Translations under genes and position numbers: made by a program
Assembly: GCF_000003815.2 (NCBI RefSeq)
Contig: NC_049987.1
Coordinates: 16,820,564 to 16,884,563, forward strand
Reading direction: 5' to 3'
DNA length: 64,000 bases
Source: Branchiostoma floridae
Taxonomy: Eukaryota > Chordata > Leptocardii > Amphioxiformes > Branchiostomatidae
In this document: positions 54,200 to 64,000 of the stretch, in pieces
How positions within the stretch are numbered: position 1 is the stretch's first letter
How the letters are laid out: each line of letters starts with the position of its first letter
Notes under the pieces: model-generated
The model's input: only the letters and a program-made list of their open reading frames with translations
Databases searched by the model: none
Told to the model about the DNA's origin: nothing

Positions 54200-54934
54200 G
54201 TAAGAAAAATATACTTTCCTGTTCTCAACAAATCGCAAACAAAACTCCTAAATACCATGAATTTAAAGTAGACCCTGCTAAATACTGAGACGTGATCCAT
54301 TTTTGTCCTTGACTCGGGGTATAAGATGACTTCTCAGCATTGAAGACAGGTGATCGAGCTCTTGTTGGCACAAAAGGCGTAACAATAACGCCTGTTGTCA
54401 CATAGCCGAGGCACGGGGAGCATAAACATTTGCGTCGATGATATTTGAAAACTACCGTAGATGTTACGTTGTTTACCCTCAAGTATATGTCTCTCATATC
54501 TGCGATTTGGGTAGGTTGTACAATACAGTATACAGTATGTTATTTTTCTATGTGGTCGCTGAAAACAGTTGATCATGGGCAGAATGGAGATACCTGAGCC
54601 CCCGCTGCCATTTGGTAGTTTATTTTTCTTCTTGCTTGTTGTATGTTCTATCCGCCTGAAACCGTGCAAATGTAATCACCATCCACACCTCATTCCCAGT
54701 CTTTAGGACCCGTTATCGAGCAGACGTGCCCCTTTGTAATGTTTCAAACAATTTCAATAATAAATGAATATATACTTCCAGTCACAAAGTTGCAAGAGGC
54801 AGGGATGTTTTGCATCACGAATCTCCAAGTGCTAATTGCGTGGCCAGGACCTTTGTTAACAAGGTTCATGGTATATGTAAAAGAAGAAAAAATGGAGTCA
54901 AAATGATATTTTTTTTACCGTTACCAGGAAACCC

Positions 54935-55691
54935 ATGGCTGCTTGCCTGTCAATAACATCAATTCTGGGTACTTTGTCACGTCTACTGGGCAGTTGCAAC
55001 CACCGAAATGGTAAGATTGCTAAAAGTTACAAAATATGATTTACGGTAGATATATCCGAACACTCGTGAATACAATGAACATGTTGTATACGTTATTTGT
55101 TTGCTTTGAATAACTGGTAAACAATTTTTCGGCGTAATTCACCAGTATGTATAAATTTCATTTCTGAATACCAGTAGCAAATATATAACAAGGTGATGTC
55201 TTGACTTCTATTCAGATACTTATGGATACTCACCTGTGGATACGAGCCCCAGTGTGACTGAGAAACAAATGAGGTACTTGGCTCGTCAGATCTATTCATA
55301 CGAGGCAAGGCCCCTACTGCTTGAATTGGGACTGGAGGACGTCACCATCGACCATATCTTCTCTCGCTTCAAGAATGACTGTAGTGGAGGAGTGTACCAA
55401 GGTCTCCGTAAGTGCCAGAACAAGATGGGGCGGAGTGGTTTTACTTTTGGTATACTTGTGAAAGCCCTCAATGAAATGGGTAGGAGAGATCTTATTGAAG
55501 AGATAACGGCTGGAATAAAATCACGCCCGCTGGTAGTCTTAGTCCTGCCTTCAGGATCCACAGAATGTTACGCTGAAGGTGATGCAAAATTCATTCAGTC
55601 CATGGTTGCGAGTAACAAGGAAAAGATGAGTAACGACAAAGGTGGGGGTCATGGGTCTCTCACTCACGTTCCAGACGAAACCTTCAAGTAA
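54935..55691 (+). CDS. Death-domain protein 2, two coding exons
   Basis: A probable death-fold adaptor. Coding exons are 54935-55010 (exon opens at 54928 after TTACCAG) and 55216-55691. The single leftover base G plus AT gives Asp at the joint; total 183 aa. The N-terminus MAACLSITSILGTLSRLLGS is hydrophobic, then NHRND. The death domain (about residues 39-120): KQMRYLARQI, RPLLLELGLEDVTIDHIFSRF, GVYQGLRKCQNKMGR, FTFGILVKALNEM and RRDLIEEI. The tail carries the shared GDAKFIQS motif and ends GSLTHVPDETFK. The last exon has no in-frame ATG before the domain, so the upstream exon is required; this supports the splice model. Locus order and phases match gene 1. Confidence 0.83.
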
Positions 55692-57000
55692 CGAAGGTGA
55701 CCCCTGTCCTCTGCGATATCTTGACTGCCGACTACCTTCCATTTGTAAACTAGATTTTTCCAAACGGAAGGTTTTCACGTAGTCACGGACTGAATTGGTT
55801 TTGTCATGGGTTATAAATTTCTAAATCTCTAGATCTATGTATCACATTGCCTTCGCTTCTGGAAGTGTCACCAATATATCTACTACGTGCAGATATATTT
55901 GTACAGATCCAAAAGTGAAGGCAACGTTTTCTAAGCATAGAATTTCATTGATGTCCTTGAGCTTGCAAACAGAGCAGTCATCATCAAAACAGTGTACCCT
56001 TCCCAAAAAGATTGTGAGAGTCTCACTGATGATCAGCAATGAGGATCACTTTGTTTGCAAGTTCATGGTTGTCTTCAATTGATGTCATTGTGAATCTTCC
56101 TAGCTTTATTGACTGAATGTAGCTCCTTAAAGACCATAAGGATTGTAGAAGGAGATTTGGGGTGACAACGGCCCTATCTGCTTTTACATCATCTTGAGCA
56201 CACACGTACCAATACGGTACCATAGCATTCTTCTAGTCCTTCATAGACTACTGTGCATCAAAACATAAAAAGAGCTACGTTTCAGTCACGGAGTTTGGAA
56301 TTCTCCCAATGAATATCATCATTAGACCTCACTATATAAGTAGTACAAATAGCATTTCGTTAGACCTAAAAAGCTATGTGTGCTGTTTATCTGTGCTGTT
56401 CTATATAAACACAAATAGATGTCTACAAAACACGTCCCCCGTATAAGTTCCACCGAACTCCAGTGTACACATTCTTTGAAATGTGCGCCACCATGCGCCT
56501 TGATCATGGTAATGCCGTAAACCCGTTGCATGTTGCTCGGGAAGACTTTGGCAAACTCCCTGTCAAGTCTTTTAAAAAATGGCACTTCTTCGGCATTACC
56601 AAGGCTGGACTGCACTGCAATATTATTGTAGTCAGACCAAGCCAAGTCAAAGCCTTTATTCATTCCAATTTGATGAATAATGGTGGTTGTGGAGGTTAGA
56701 TTAGGGGATCTGCTGTTTGGATTTGAACCCATTGGCCAACAGTCAGTTATCGCGGTGGACAGGATTTGGAGGCGGCAGAACTTCCGTGGTATTTATTCCT
56801 TGTATTTCTAGTTTCTTTCTAAAGTAGAACAAAATTCTATCTTCCAGTGTCTCATTCTATAGTTTACGAAACAATGTAACTGACTTCTATACAGGAATCG
56901 TCTCAGTATCATAATGAAAACAGCAGCTTAGGCATAAATCATTACATTGTACCTTTTTCGTCAAATTGTTCTTTTTTTCGGAGTTTTGGAATAGATATTT
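55692..57000 (+). other. 3' region of gene 2, collinear with gene 1 3' region
   Basis: CGAAGGTGACCCCTGTCC, GATATCTTGACTGC and CCTTCCATTTGTAAA match the start of the gene 1 3' region. GATTTGAACCCATTGGCCAACAG...GGCGGCAG (56718 on) matches 50555-50620. No reliable poly(A) site. An internal frame at 56463-56699 (MYTFFEMCATMRLD...) has no recognised domain. Confidence 0.5.
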
Positions 57001-57004
57001 TACA

Positions 57005-57240
57005 CGGACGTCGCTGTCTGCCTCCATACAGAGCCTCACGTTCTAGAGACGCTGAAGGCTCGACATGGATATGTATATATCCATATCTATATATATTAGG
57101 TTTGATTTGATTGTGTAAGTTAAGATTGTGGTGCATGTAGGTTGTAGAAGATATGATTTGTGTTGAAATACAATTTACCGTGTCGCGATGCAGTCTTAGT
57201 CTTTACCAGACTTAAGAAAATGTTTAAGTTGGGAGAATAA
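57005..57240 (+). repeat. Segmental duplicate of 51845-51960
   Basis: GCTGTCTGCCTCCATACAGAGC then CTCACG, AGAGACG and GGCTCGACATG are shared with the sequence just right of the assembly gap. This marks the right edge of the gene 1 / gene 2 duplication. Confidence 0.65.
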
Positions 57241-57836
57241 TTTTTCAGGTGAGTTTGGCCACAATCCACAATAGGATTTCATTTGCCCGGATATGGCATA
57301 GCCCTTCTAAGGCTAACGTCACTTTTCCACCAAGGAACCCGGCAGGGTAGCTTTGGAGAATGATGTCATATAAATAAGATATGAAAGATAACAAGAACAC
57401 AAAGCGTACCAAAAATATACTTTGGGGAACGAAAAGTACCATATAAAAGACAACAAGAACACAAAACGTATTTTTCTACTACTCCTAGTTTATCAAGGTC
57501 TGGTTGAGGCTAGTTCTGTACACACACGCTGCTTTACCGTCCGTCGGAAGGGACGTTAAACTGGAGGTCCCGTGTTCATACTGGACGCCTAACCAAGAGC
57601 ACGTTAAAGAGCCACCAGACCAGGAGTATACGCCCTGGTTTGGGAAGGCTCACTAGCGCAGTTTGTACGTAACCTACATCTGTAACATTTGATCTCTGGA
57701 CTACATGTATCCGTCACTGTGTGTATGAGAGATTTCTAGTGCCGCACCCCCATGGTATGCATGGTTCAGAAATACAGGATTTACAGGAGTGCATTATACC
57801 GTGGGGAGCTGCATTGGAGATCTCTTAATTATATCC

Positions 57837-58000
57837 CCTTTCCACACGGACCGCGCTCTCGCCGCGCTCTCTCTGCGACCTCAAATTTGACAGATCGCTC
57901 ACCAAATTCTATAGAAAAGAAACGAATATTTCTACAAGGTTACCCATATCCTATTCAGGTCGCGGCGAGAGCGCAGCACGATCGCCGTCTAGTGGAAAGG
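57837..58000. mobile_element. MITE with CCTTTCCAC ends and GCGCTCTCGCCGCG arms
   Basis: CCTTTCCACACGGAC...CGCTCTCGCCGCG at the left and CGCGGCGAGAGCGC...TAGTGGAAAGG at the right are inverted. Unequal inner sequence. Confidence 0.7.
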
Positions 58001-58110
58001 AGGCTAACGATGGATTTATGTGTCCAGACAGAATTATATGTTAGTAGCATTGTACGTTACCATGTGGCATGTACAGAACCGGTAAATGGGTTCCCGGTCC
58101 TGCGCTAGAA

Positions 58111-58231
58111 GTAGCCTGGGTACCGTCCGATTACTACCGGGGCTCCTATGCTTCCAGCCCTGAAAAAGGTCGATTTTTTTCAGGGAAGTGTGTATGGGAG
58201 CCCGGTAGTAGTCGGATGGTACCTAGGCTAC
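58111..58231. mobile_element. MITE GTAGCCTGGGTACCGTCCGA...GTACCTAGGCTAC
   Basis: Inverted arms of about 45 bp: GTAGCCTGGGTACCGTCCG with ACTACCGGGGCTCC pairs with GGGAGCCCGGTAGTAGTCGG, ATGGTACCTAGGCTAC. The loop includes CCTGAAAAAGG...TTTTTTTCAGGG. Confidence 0.85.
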
Positions 58232-58239
58232 GCTGGGGG

Positions 58240-58920
58240 ATTTCTCTTCTAAAATGTAGACAGATTGTCTCTGTACGCAGAAGGTATACAGTTTGTACCT
58301 GTATGCAGATTGTATGCAGATTGCCTCTGTATGCAGAATGTATGTAGATAGTTTCTGTCTGAAGAATGCATGCGGCTTGTTTCTAATATAAGTGACATTG
58401 TTACAATATACACATATAATAAATTCTAAGATTTCGCCAATAACAATATATTGTTAAGTAAAGCCTTTAGTTTTGGTGACTTACTGAGCCATCACTGTAA
58501 AACTGCAAAGTAGGGCAATTACGGTATGTAGAGGATTTATATGAAGCCAAGATTATGACTGCTTTCTATGAAATAGAACCATTCACAAATGAATAGCTCT
58601 ATTTCAATATACCTAAGTCCACCTAAAACAGAATATGTCATTGAATTCAATGCATGTAACTGCTAAAGGGCAAGAGACATTATGTTCTCTTCCTTTATAT
58701 CATGTAGTGGTATGGTGAAATGATTGTGTAGGTGTGTTTGATGCAGTGCTTATACATACGGTATGCTAATAAAAAAAATTATAAAATGATTATCAGTACC
58801 TCTTTGTCTTTTCCTACTAGTCAAGTATAAGTTAGCAAGAACCAACAGGTCTTACTCACTGATATCTATCTTAAGCTTTTCGAACAGGATGTGAAACACC
58901 ACACTGAAAAACAAGAACGG
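58240..58920. other. Intergenic, short TGTATGCAGA repeats then unique sequence
   Basis: CAGATTGTCTCTGTACGCAG-type units recur about six times (58258-58385). After that nothing recognised. Confidence 0.5.
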
Positions 58921-58922
58921 CA

Positions 58923-59141
58923 GCGCTAGTTCACCTATACCCGCGAGGTAACCTATATCCGTTGTTTAAAAAAAGGATATTAGGATCATCGGATAGTACA
59001 ATAGAGTAAACGGATGGTGCAATATTTGAAAAAAAGAATCGCCACAATATTTTGAAAATACTGCAATTTGACACCACCGTCCTTTGACCTGATACCCCTG
59101 CTTTAAAAACAGGTTACCCCGTGGATAAGGTTGAACTAACG
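58923..59141. mobile_element. GGATATAGGT-family MITE, copy D
   Basis: CTAGTTCACCTATACCCGCG, GGTAACCTATATCCGTTG at the left and AGGTTACCCCGTGGATAAGG, TTGAACTAACG at the right. Confidence 0.7.
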
Positions 59142-59249
59142 TTAGATATATTAATGTCAACATCACCATCTTACGGTTTGAAAAGAAGAACACCAAATGT
59201 GAATCACTGTAGCTATCACATCTTGAAGTTGACCCTGATACTCAGCCTA

Positions 59250-59610
59250 ATAATTAAGACGGTCAGAGACCTTTTCACGTATTGTTGGCACAATATTTGC
59301 AGACACAGACACGCATTTGCGTATGTTCTAATTGAGTCTAGAGGGCCGTTCGTTCAATAACACTGTTTCTTGGTTAAGCTAAATGTCTTTGTTTCCCTGC
59401 CCCATGTCACAGCATTACTTTAGCTATCCTCACATCGAACCTTGATACATCTTAACTTTCCTAACCTTCCTAAAACTACATCTTTTAATTAAGACGGTCA
59501 AATACCCTTTCACATATTGTTGGCACAATATTTGCAGATACAGCCACCGTCACGCCCTCTAACTTTAGAACACCATGGTACAATAACACTGTGCCATGAA
59601 TGAGTTGGCC
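59250..59610. repeat. ~250-bp local duplicate (AATTAAGACGGTCA...)
   Basis: TAATTAAGACGGTCAGAGACCTTTTCACGTATTGTTGGCACAATATTTGCAGACAC-type sequence at 59250 recurs at 59487 (AATTAAGACGGTCAAATACC, CACATATTGTTGGCACAATA). Both are followed by CAATAACACTGT and TGTCTT...TTTCxCTG.CxCATGTCA. Confidence 0.7.
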
Positions 59611-59818
59611 GGTAAATGTCTTCCTTTCACTGTCTCATGTCAATCGACGCATAATTTAGGACTCATGACACTGTAAGACATATAACAACTTCCACAGTTA
59701 CCACAAGGATAACGAAGTACACGAAAAGCAACAAAGAATGTAGGCAGTAATAACGCTCCATGCACACGGACAATTTTCAAGGCACCAATGTCACCATCTC
59801 TTTGTACTAGTACTTCTC

Positions 59819-59925
59819 TGGGAAGTCCAACCAGTATATTTAACGAGGGGATTTTTCTGACGAAATACTCATACGTGTAATGTTGTGATTGGTCGAAGCT
59901 GAACAGGTGATATGGTTCCACCAAT
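59819..59925 (+). promoter_or_regulatory. Shared promoter module, copy 4 (death-domain gene 3)
   Basis: GGGAAGTCCAACCAGTATAT, GAGGGGATTTTTCTGACG, TGTGATTGGTCGAAG (a perfect inverted CCAAT), GAACAGGTGA and CACCAATGAAG (CCAAT 59921-59925). The most diverged copy, yet the blocks GGGGATTTTTCTGACG, CAGGTGA and CACCAATGA are retained. Exon 1 ends at 60008 (TTCAAG-GTAAGA). Confidence 0.75.
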
Positions 59926-60142
59926 GAAGATATGTCTGTCCCCCACACCCAACGTCTTTATCCTCGTAGACAAGACATGGGAGAAGAGGTACCTGAACTG
60001 ACTTCAAGGTAAGAAAGAAAACATTGTAAGATTTTGTTCACTATTTATTTATTTATATCATCTGTCCTTCGATAATTAGCTCAGTATTGCTTTCTAGCGT
60101 CTCAAGTCCGTAATCTCTTATACTTTTCATGTACTTTTGCAG

Positions 60143-60277
60143 CCCAATCTGCCTAAGCTTTGGTTACCATTTTGTTGTTTGACAGCGAAGCCTGGCAAAG
60201 TTTTGTACCGATTCGACACGAAACATTCGATTCAATCGAAGCCCAGAAGCGATACAGTGGTGCACGAGAACAGAAAG
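60143..60277 (+). other. Death-domain gene 3, exon 2 (likely 5' UTR)
   Basis: Acceptor CTTTTGCAG, donor AGAAAG-GTGAAA. The frame matching the phase of the death-domain exon reads ...LLFDSEAWQSFVPIRHETFD... without ATG after a TAA at 60154, so translation from here is unlikely. Confidence 0.45.
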
Positions 60278-60470
60278 GTGAAAGAATTTTGCAGTGTTCC
60301 TTCTATAGTTCTACTGTAAGTTCAATACTATGTTTCTATTTTTCAAAACATAACGGGTGCACAGTACACATTAACGTATCTGTGGCTTATTTGACGACGG
60401 TCAACCGTAACCGTTCATACAGTCCTGTCCATTGAAAGTTGGCTGTCCGTGTCTTTGTCCCAAGCAACCT

Positions 60471-60612
60471 ACCCAGGTTGTCAGAGAACAGCGCTATATA
60501 GCATAACTATACCTGGGCCGACAAAGTCCCCGGGCCGCCTAATTAGATTTACGGGGCATGTTGCTAGGGGCCCATTAGCCGCTGCGAGCGCTGTTCTCTG
60601 TCAAACCAGGGT
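60471..60612. mobile_element. MITE TACCCAGGTTGTCAGAGAACAG...CTGTTCTCTGTCAAACCAGGGTA
   Basis: Inverted arms of about 25 bp (TACCCAGGTTGTCAGAGAAC, AGCGCT with AGCGCTGTTCTCTG, TCAAACCAGGGTA). In the intron just upstream of the death-domain exon of gene 3. Confidence 0.8.
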
Positions 60613-60848
60613 ACAATGAACCATATCAACCGTGCGTTAATTGGCGAAAGAATTGGTGGTGAAGGTGTCTGCTGCAATCCGCATACAAATCATGCAATTT
60701 TCTGTGAGATTTTGGATAGAACTTATGCATTTTAGTGCGTCCTTTGCAGAGTCAAAGAGAAAATACATTGATTGTAGTTAAGCTACATCTTCAAATGCAT
60801 CGTGTAAGCTCCAGCTCTGTAACTTCGATCTATTTTTCAGTCTCTCCC

Positions 60849-61628
60849 ATGGATAACTTCGTCACAGAAGAAGAACTGGACTACGTGGCTGCCCGGATCC
60901 GGCCCAGCGAGTCCAGACGTCTGCTGCGTAAGCTGGGGCTCAACGACGTCACCATTGAGCAGGTCTTCCATGACTTCGAAAAAGCCGGCAGCCGAGAGCA
61001 GCTGTACCAAGGTCTCCTACGATGCAAGGAGGCGATTGGAAGTGGGTTCACTCTTTGTGAGCTTGCGAAAGCTCTTGACATCACCGGAAGAGCTGATCTG
61101 GTTGAAGATCTAACGGCAGAAATGTTAGTTCCTCAGCCAGGAGAAAACAAGGTCACTGTAAAGTCAGGGGTTACCAAGTTCGAAATGTCCACTAGTTTCA
61201 TTGGTAGCGAAGAGGATGCAAAGTCGATTCAGAACGAGATACTAGAGAATCTGGAAAAAAGAAAGAACGACCAGAGTCTCCTCCTCCAATGTAAGGAAAT
61301 GATAGGACGTGGTTTCACTCCTGGTGAGCTTGTCAACGCTCTTGAGATCATCGGTAGGGCCGATCTGGCTGAAGGTCTAACGACAGAAATGTTGGATCCT
61401 CGGCCAGGAGAAAACAAGGTCCTAGTTACGGTCTCTGTCAAATCACAGATCGAGATGACCAGGTTTGAAATGACCAAAACTTTCATTGGTAGAGGAGACG
61501 ATGCAAAGTCGATTCAGTCCGAATTAGTAAAGAACTTAGAAATGTGGAACGACAAATGTAAAGTTCATGTGCTTCAACCACATGACCATGGGCATGTTCC
61601 ACATATTCCAAGTAAGAGATCGGAATAA
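60849..61628 (+). CDS. Death-domain protein 3 with internal duplication
   Basis: A probable death-fold adaptor, 259 aa. The exon opens at 60841 (TTTTTCAG); ATG at 60849 is 8 bases in, exactly as in gene 1. Residues 5-92 are a full death domain: TEEELDYVAARI, RRLLRKLGLNDVTIEQVF, QLYQGLLRCKEAIGS, FTLCELAKALDI and RADLVEDLTAEML. Residues 57-140 (second half of the domain, a PGENKV linker and EDAKSIQN) are repeated at 146-236 (LLQCKEMIGR, FTPGELVNALEI, RADLAEGLTTEML, PGENKV, DDAKSIQS). The second copy lacks helices 1-3 and is not a complete death domain. The end is HDHGHVPHIPSKRSE. The stop TAA overlaps AATAAA (61624-61629). Confidence 0.85.
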   Translation: MDNFVTEEELDYVAARIRPSESRRLLRKLGLNDVTIEQVFHDFEKAGSREQLYQGLLRCKEAIGSGFTLCELAKALDITGRADLVEDLTAEMLVPQPGENKVTVKSGVTKFEMSTSFIGSEEDAKSIQNEILENLEKRKNDQSLLLQCKEMIGRGFTPGELVNALEIIGRADLAEGLTTEMLDPRPGENKVLVTVSVKSQIEMTRFEMTKTFIGRGDDAKSIQSELVKNLEMWNDKCKVHVLQPHDHGHVPHIPSKRSE

Positions 61629-61629
61629 A
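61624..61629 (+). terminator. AATAAA overlapping the gene 3 stop codon
   Basis: GGAATAAAAAG: the TAA stop (61626-61628) lies inside AATAAA. Use as a poly(A) signal would give almost no 3' UTR. Whether it is used is unknown. Confidence 0.35.
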
Positions 61630-61959
61630 AAGTGACCCCTTTGGGCTTATTCACGTGACGTAATCACTCCTGCCCTCTGCGCGCGGCCATCTTGGTGTAC
61701 CATCACTACAGCGAAGATTCTTGGTGTCCGAAGGTCGCTAAATGTCCGAGGAAAGTTAGGCCGTTTGTCCTGTTTGACTATGCAAAGAACCTCCAACCTC
61801 ACGTCCCATTTTCACTACAAAACATGGGATGGAAATTACCAATCTATGATCAGTGAGGGAAAGTTTGGTCCAGTGTACGAACACTGCAACAGCCTCGAAC
61901 AGTGACAGTGTAATTTGATCTTGTCTGTTAGTATCTCATTTAAAATGGCGATATTGTTC

Positions 61960-62200
61960 TGGGTCTGTCTGTCTGTGTATCTGTATGTTTGCTTGTAAGT
62001 TTGTGTTTCCGGATGTTTGTAGTCAGCATAACTCAAGAACCTCTGGATACTGAGATGACGATGATACTAGTATTTGGTGTATGGGTAGGTGGGGGGAAGG
62101 CAAAGGCCAAGGTTGATTTTTTGGCCCCCTGGTATGTGACGTTGGTACTGCAGCAGAACTTCATTTTTTGTATCTGGACATGCTATGGTCTTGATTTTTG
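61960..62200 (+). repeat. Second copy of the 5080-5290 repeat
   Basis: (TG)-rich start, CATAACTCAAGAACCTCTGG, GGTGTATGGGTAGGTGGGG and AAAGGCCAAGGTTGATTTT align with the copy in SOD2 intron 1. Confidence 0.55.
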
Positions 62201-62864
62201 GTGACAGGTAGCTTGCAACGTAAGGAAGAAGTGGTGTATTTTGGTCACTCTAGCAGCTTGCTCTGGAACTGCAGAGGCATTTTTGTCAAAAGCTACCAAG
62301 GAGAATAACTAAACAAAAAATGACGGATTTCCTTGTTATTTAGTATGCAGATAGCTTAGACAGAGATGAGCATAATGAATTGCAAACTATGCACATTGGG
62401 ATTTAATTTGCATAATTAATTAGGAAAAATATATTTGCAGCGTTTTCCATTATAGGACTAAAATACATAACATATGTTTGTGGCAGGTGGAACATTAACA
62501 GACACTAATTTGCATAACTAATAAAAAAAGTGCCATACTTCTTCTAGGTGGTAAATGATTGGACTGTCCGCGCTGTGACATGTGTAAGTTAGTTAAAAGT
62601 GCACATAACCAAGCATAGTTTATCTAAATGCGGAATTCATTTGCATATTCAGGATACTTCATGGAGATATGAGGTCTCCGAACTCTTGTTTGGTTCTGGG
62701 AACGAAACGTAAAATCAGTTCATAGCCGTACAAGTGTCACCAAGCTTACAGTCACGTAGTATATGGACAAGTACAAAGGGCATGTAGACGGACATTTAGT
62801 TGATCGAAAGAACATAGTGACCAACTTCGCTCGTTGCTATGGCGGCTGGTTAGTGGCTAGGGGG

Positions 62865-63061
62865 TACTCTCCAAGCAGAGGTTAGGCTTTGGCTGTTTTT
62901 TCAACGATTTTTAGTCGTTTTTATTGGGCTTTCTATTTTGTCATTTTTTTTGCTCCAACCTAACGTTAATGACAAAAAAATACAAAATAGAGAGCCCGAT
63001 AAAAACGACTAAACAAAAACGTTGAAAAAACAGGCAAAGCCTAACCTCTGCTTGGAGAGTA
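62865..63061. mobile_element. Intact MITE with ~85-bp inverted repeats and 9-bp TSD
   Basis: TACTCTCCAAGCAGAGGTTA, GGCTTTGGCTGTTTTTTCAA... pairs with ...TTGAAAAAACAGGCAAAGCC, TAACCTCTGCTTGGAGAGTA. The element is 197 bp and flanked by perfect GCTAGGGGG at 62856-62864 and 63062-63070. Nine-base target duplications are typical of Mutator-like transposons (inference). Older relative at 18269-18473. Confidence 0.9.
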
Positions 63062-63169
63062 GCTAGGGGGAGGATCACGTGACTGAATAAGCCTTATTAT
63101 CAAGGGCAACTGCAAATGATGATACTCATGGCTTGAATGTGCCCATCACGTTTGCTCCCTTGGTAAACT

Positions 63170-63760
63170 GTCAGTCCTTTTGAAAGGAGACCACCGTAAA
63201 GATATTTGACAGCTGACACGCGTCGCTCAAGTTGAATGCAGCTTTCGCTCTTTGCAGAGTAGGTTACCTAAAAGGACGCCGGGTGCAAGCAGACGCACAG
63301 ATCTCAATGCGAGAACGTGCTGATACTTGTCTTACCTGAAATAGCCCTTAAGCAAGGAGGCTACCGTAAAGAGGGCTGTAAGCGAACGAAACACATCCCT
63401 GGAAATAAAGGCGATGTATGAAGGCTTGCAGTGCTTTTTAAAGGCCTCGGATCACATTCGTCGTACGATCGTCGTACGATCCGTCGTATGGCTGTCTTAG
63501 ATCTGGTCGGCTGTTGGTTCTGTCACGGTCTGGTTGAAAATGCTACGAAATCATAATCGTATGACGTCCTACGACGATTGTGACGGAGGCTAAGGTAGGC
63601 TACCTTAAAGTAAGAAAGGGCGCCGGCGGCAAACAGACACATATGTCCGAAAGCGGACCTGTGATTGTCACGTATGTTGCCTAAATGTTTAGCCCTCTAA
63701 AAAGGAGGCTACCATAAGAGAAGACTGCAAGAGCGGAATTGTTCCCGCCTTTTGGTCACT
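63170..63760 (+). repeat. Degenerate ~200-bp tandem units (AAGGAGGCTACCGTAAAG)
   Basis: AAAGGAGACCACCGTAAAG (63182), AAGGAGGCTACCGTAAAG (63354), AAGGAGGCTACCATAAGAG (63702), with GGACGCCGGGTGCAAGCAGAC/GGGCGCCGGCGGCAAACAGAC in between. A MITE-like CGTCGTACGATCGTCGTACG palindrome block (63435-63600) is inserted. Confidence 0.6.
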
Positions 63761-63782
63761 TTTGTGGATACCCTGCCTGAAA

Positions 63783-64000
63783 GGGCGGCTGCAGGCAGGC
63801 GCGCATCGCTCGGTGTATGTACGGAGCTATGCATGCTGTTTGTAGTAAGACCTTAAATGGTGGCTGCAGGCAGGCGCGCATCGCTCTGAGTATGTACGGA
63901 GCTATGCGTGCTGCTTGTAGTACTTAAAACCTTAAATGGTGGCTGCAGGCAGGCGCGCATCGCTCTGAGTATGTACGGAGCTATGCGTGCTGCTTGTAGT
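63783..64000 (+). repeat. ~80-bp tandem repeat running off the window
   Basis: GGCTGCAGGCAGGCGCGCAT, CGCTC(T/G)G(A/T)GTATGTACGG and AGCTATGC(G/A)TGCTG recur at 63787, 63861 and 63942, with the last two nearly identical. The array may continue past 64000. Confidence 0.88.

Larger units (their letters stand above)
61645..63095. mobile_element. Possible ~1.45-kb element with GGGCTTATTCACGTGAC ends
   Basis: GGGCTTATTCACGTGACG at 61645 and the inverted TCACGTGACTGAATAAGCC at about 63078-63092. Between them are a YY1-like GCGGCCATCTTGG, the 61960 repeat and a nested MITE (62865-63061). No transposase frame, so if it is one element it is non-autonomous. Confidence 0.4.

Overview
The window looks like nuclear DNA of an invertebrate chordate, most likely an amphioxus (Branchiostoma). 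This is an inference. It rests on a vertebrate-like intron-rich Mn-superoxide dismutase gene, a tandem family of death-domain genes (a family type known to be expanded in amphioxus), very dense short palindromic (MITE-like) repeats, a tRNA-derived SINE, 5'-truncated LINE pieces and a 100-N assembly gap. All genes are split by GT-AG introns, so no single open frame shows a whole gene except the last death-domain exons.

Layout. (1) 1.7-12.4 kb, + strand: a complete five-exon SOD2 gene (223 aa, mitochondrial Mn/Fe superoxide dismutase). Its introns hold a SINE with target-site duplications, a transposon-like ORF with its own CRE/CCAAT promoter, and two unusual repeat arrays that copy the 3' splice site and the 5' part of exons 2 and 3. 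(2) 12.4-20.4 kb: intergenic, with several MITE families and (GTTG)n microsatellites. (3) 20.5-26.9 kb, - strand: a four-exon C2H2 zinc-finger gene (395 aa, four fingers) with a textbook TATA box and initiator. (4) 27-42.9 kb: no clear gene. It holds layered tandem repeats: a 127-131 bp triplicate, (TG)n, (GATA)n, a ~160 bp array carrying inverted-repeat hormone-response-like elements, and an 8-kb series of 14 short GTCT-N5-AGAC palindromes embedded in decaying duplicated units, two of which contain an identical 108-bp exon-like cassette. A 30-bp array of inverted CCAAT boxes sits at 40.9 kb. (5) 42.9-61.6 kb, + strand: a tandem array of four related loci, each with the same ~115 bp promoter module. 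One is a broken promoter plus exon remnant ended by a LINE fragment; the other three encode small death-domain proteins (142, 183 and 259 aa) with a shared C-terminal DAK-x-IQS motif. (6) 61.6-64.0 kb: repeats, including a MITE with a perfect 9-bp target-site duplication and a tandem repeat running off the end.

How things work together. SOD2 detoxifies superoxide in mitochondria. The zinc-finger gene encodes a likely DNA-binding regulator. The death-domain loci look like a recently expanded, co-regulated family that probably acts in apoptosis or innate-immune adaptor signalling. The shared promoter (CCAAT box, E-box, kappa-B-like G/T-rich block) is the strongest evidence for co-regulation. 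Exon limits are read by eye from splice sites and phase and have not been checked against transcripts.
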